Source: Oscheius onirici (lineage: Eukaryota; Nematoda; Chromadorea; Rhabditida; Rhabditidae). From it: a stretch of DNA of 64,000 bases. Under the pieces are notes generated by a model. The model saw nothing but the letters and a program-made list of their open reading frames with translations. It was not told the DNA's origin and did no database searches. The translations under genes and the position numbers were made by a program. The DNA lies in the NCBI GenBank assembly GCA_932521025.1, contig OW051468.1:5890064-5954063 (forward strand), in the 5' to 3' direction. Shown piece after piece: positions 61,287 through 64,000 of this stretch (position 1 is the first letter of the stretch; the number at the start of each line of letters is the position of its first letter).

Positions 61287-61588
61287 CTAATCATTATTTT
61301 TCAGTGAAAATGAAGATTTTTCAGAAGATAATGGGGATGCGATGAACATGGACGGAGCACAAACAGTGAATGATCATAGACTTTTATTAAAACAATCAAA
61401 TATCGACTGAAAACGACAGTAGAAAAGAAAACAAAAGTTCAAGTGTTGAGCGTAATTTTCTTCGTCTGAAGCAGAATCGGCGGCGGTGAAAAGAAAGTGG
61501 TCGCGAATCTGCTTCTCGTCAACTTTGGCTTCTTGGCTCTAAAAAGAGTTTGATTTATAGAAAAAGAACAAGTCTTACCGCCGAAAAG

Positions 61589-63981
61589 TCATCTTTTTGT
61601 AGCAGCCAACGCCTCCAGTTTTGTCGTTTTCGGACTTTTCGAGTCCTTCTCATCCGTCTCGTTGTCGTTTCGGCTCCTTTTCTCGGCTTTCGATCTGTCT
61701 TCCTTCTCGTGGGGCCGCAAAGAGTGCTCCTTGTCCCGATGCCTGTCTCTCGAATCACGCTCATCTTTTTCCTCTTTTCGTTCCTTACGAGCCTGAGATT
61801 GCTTTATGGGCTATAAATGGAGAAAACCAACCTTTTGTCGCTTCTTTTCGTCGTCGCTGTCCGAATGACGCCTCTTCCTCTCCTTGTCTTTCTGATTGGC
61901 TTTTTCTTCCTTCTCTCTTCTCTTTTTCTCCTTCTTCTCTTTCTTCTGTTTCTTTCTTTCCTAAAATCAAATACTTTTGCCTAAAAACAATAAAACGCAA
62001 AACCATTCGCTCCTCCTCCGTCTCATTTCGACCTTTCTTGTGCTTTTTCTCTTTCTTATGTTTTTTAGTCTTCTTGTCTTTTCTACGTTTTGCCTTGTCT
62101 GAATCGTCATCCTTCTTCCCATCATCATGATCACTCTTTTCCTTATCAGATTCCTCTTCCACCTTTTCTGCCTCTTCACTCTTTCCTTGCGTACTGTCCG
62201 AATCCGAGCTGCGGTTTCGGGGAGTGGCCATTTTGACTGGCGTACTTTCCAGCTCCGAAGATTTTTTGATATCCGGGGAAGGCTGTTCTCTTCCTCCCTA
62301 AATTTAACATAAAAAAGTAACTGAGGAGCAAAATATACCCTGTCACTGGTTTCCGGTTGAGTTCCTTGTTCCTTCGGACTTTTAGAGATGTTCATACCGG
62401 CATCAACATCGCCCTCCTCACTTCCATCGGATTTTTGGAGCATGTTAAGCTAGAACACTTTTTACCCAAGTTTCGACTAAAAACACACCTCTTGGATATC
62501 TTTGAGAGCGTCATCAATAGCTGCCTCTTCATCAACTTCAGGCTTGTCGTCCTTCTCCTTTGAACGTTTCTTTTCTGGACTTCGATCTTCGTACTTCTCC
62601 TTCCGGCGTTTTTTCACCTTATCCGAATCGGCATCCGTTTTGTGACGTGACCGATGGGAATCCTTCGAGTCGTAATCTCTTCTCTTGGACCTCTCCTTTG
62701 ATCTGTCACGGTCTCTGCGATCATCATGATCTCGCCCTCGGCGCGATCTCTTTCTGTCCTCAGAAGGCGATCTGGATATATGTCGTTCTCTACTCCGTTT
62801 CCTTCTTCGACCGTAGTCATGATCTCGACTCACAGGCTTGCTATTTCTATTCAAGAAGGCGCCCACGCAAGCCTCCCAAGCGTAATTGGACACGGGCGCT
62901 GTTGTGTACCTAAAATGAGTTTTTACGTAGCATAAATGTGGAAAAACTAACGTCGTATCCATCATTTGAACGCCAGGAATTGGTGGGAGCACAGAAGAAA
63001 CCAAAGTAGCTGGAGTCAATGAGGAAACCAAAGACGTGGTACCGGGAGGAGCTAGAGGTTGTTCAGCTGGAGGAGCCATGACCATCATGTTTGGAGGCGG
63101 CTGCGAGAAAGAGGTCTAAAATCGAGGGTAAATTTAAAACACAAAAAGTTTACTCAAAAAAAAAACTCACAGGAATAGGAATGTGTTGCTGCGGGCGAGC
63201 AACAGCTGGACTTGGAGCGGTTGAAGTGACAGGAATACTCTGTGAAAAGTTCGTTTTTTTAAATCAACAGCAACGGTACCGAAACTGGAGGTTGAGGGAC
63301 TTGCGCAGACAGAGATCGCTCAGCAAGACTGGAAGAACTGGCCAAATTTGAGGATGGAGCTAGACCGATTCGAACGCGTTCTGGAGCCTCTCCTGCCGCT
63401 CCTCCAGCTTCCCAATTTGATGCCATCTGACGGAGCATCCTGTTCGGAACCAGCGAATCCACGGAAACCTAAAAACTTGTGATTTTTATTCGGAAAATTG
63501 GCAAAAACCTGCGTCTTGTTGCAATTCTCTCCAGGACAGTTGCGATCATCAGACTCGAGCAGACTCTGAGATATGCAATCGGCACAGAAGGATATTCCGC
63601 AACAGGTCGTGACAACGGCATCTTTGAACAGATGATCACAAAGAGGACAGACTAGTTCCTTCGGAGACATCTTTTCCAGCACCGGCGTTCCTTCAACGTT
63701 CTGAATTTGAATTTGTCGTGAACAAAACACACGAATCGTGCCTTTTTGTGCTGCCTGGCCCTCCAGTGCATTATGGGAATGACGTATTTTCCAGACGGAT
63801 GCAGCATAGCCTGCGGATCGTCGGCCGTCGTCTCCATCAACTCTTGTGACGGAATTCCAGTCGTTCTTTTTTGATTCAGCTGAAAAAATTTATAAGGGGA
63901 TCACTGCAGTGCCCGAAACGGCATCTACAGTTATAGAACCTTTTCTAAGTGAATTCTGTAACGGTCCCTTCTACCAGACAT
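61589..63981 (-). CDS. rbpl-1: RBBP6-like E3 ubiquitin ligase, 5' end beyond the window
   Basis: RBBP6 family proteins bind Rb and p53 and act in mRNA 3'-end processing. Recognised by the IPSQELMETTADDPQAML ... SGKYVIPI segment that lies between the zinc knuckle and the RING, and by the RING/U-box with paired cysteines (VCPLCDHLFKDAVVTTCCG, FCADCISQSLLESDD). Next come SLVPNRMLRQMASN, a proline-rich region and a long RS/KE-rich tail (HISRSPSEDRKRSRRGRD, KKEKKEKKRREKEEKA), ending LEALAATKR at TGA 61589. The DWNN ubiquitin-like domain and zinc knuckle are absent here, so the real start is probably to the right of the window; ATG 63981 is only the first in view. Confidence 0.9.
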
Positions 63982-64000
63982 GATTTTAGGGTTAAAATTA

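Noticed and set aside
1-64000. CRISPR arrays, rRNA, bacterial operons
   Set aside because: No spaced direct repeats of that type and no rRNA-like sequence; introns and gene families show a nematode nuclear genome.

Overview
This window is nuclear DNA from a nematode, most likely a chromadorean. The evidence is a major sperm protein gene, three receptor-guanylate-cyclase ligand-binding modules in tandem, a SoxC gene whose HMG region reads like C. elegans SEM-2, very short introns (many 39-60 nt) with TTTTCAG-type acceptors, start codons placed directly after such acceptors (expected with spliced-leader trans-splicing), and a gene row matching C. elegans rbpl-1, fcp-1 and syx-7. I cannot name the species. 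All exon models were built by eye from splice signals, reading phase and family knowledge; no search was run.

Left third (1-18.3 kb, mostly minus strand): one receptor guanylate cyclase (rGC) whose 3' half runs off the left edge (1-4336). Upstream of it are two more rGC ligand-binding modules (7784-8642 and 10169-11162), each with its own start codon and signal peptide but no recognisable transmembrane, kinase or cyclase exons of its own. All three modules end in a phase-1 donor that fits the single downstream acceptor at 2440. The layout is what a variable-first-exon cluster (as in UGT1A or protocadherins) would look like. Next comes an ABRA/STARS-like actin-binding gene (14312-18317) with a 5'-truncated LINE in its largest intron.

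Middle (18.3-46 kb): a repeat-rich stretch (18.6-20.2 kb) with a MITE carrying long perfect inverted repeats and a tRNA-like core; an unrecognised multi-exon gene; a divergent pair of single-pass membrane protein genes (22.2-25.0 kb); a 7.6 kb stretch with no gene I can support; sem-2 (SoxC); a second copy of a repeat family; a Scratch/Snail-like zinc-finger gene; a small unrecognised gene; a Ly6/ET-like cysteine-rich secreted protein gene; SKP1; and a 2.4 kb inverted duplication.

Right third (46.8-64 kb): two innexin genes on the plus strand, then minus-strand genes from an MSP gene (with a one-base frameshift) through two unrecognised membrane protein genes to syntaxin-7, FCP1 phosphatase and an RBBP6-like E3 ligase gene that is cut by the right edge. 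The close same-strand spacing on this side, down to 88 nt, suggests an operon.
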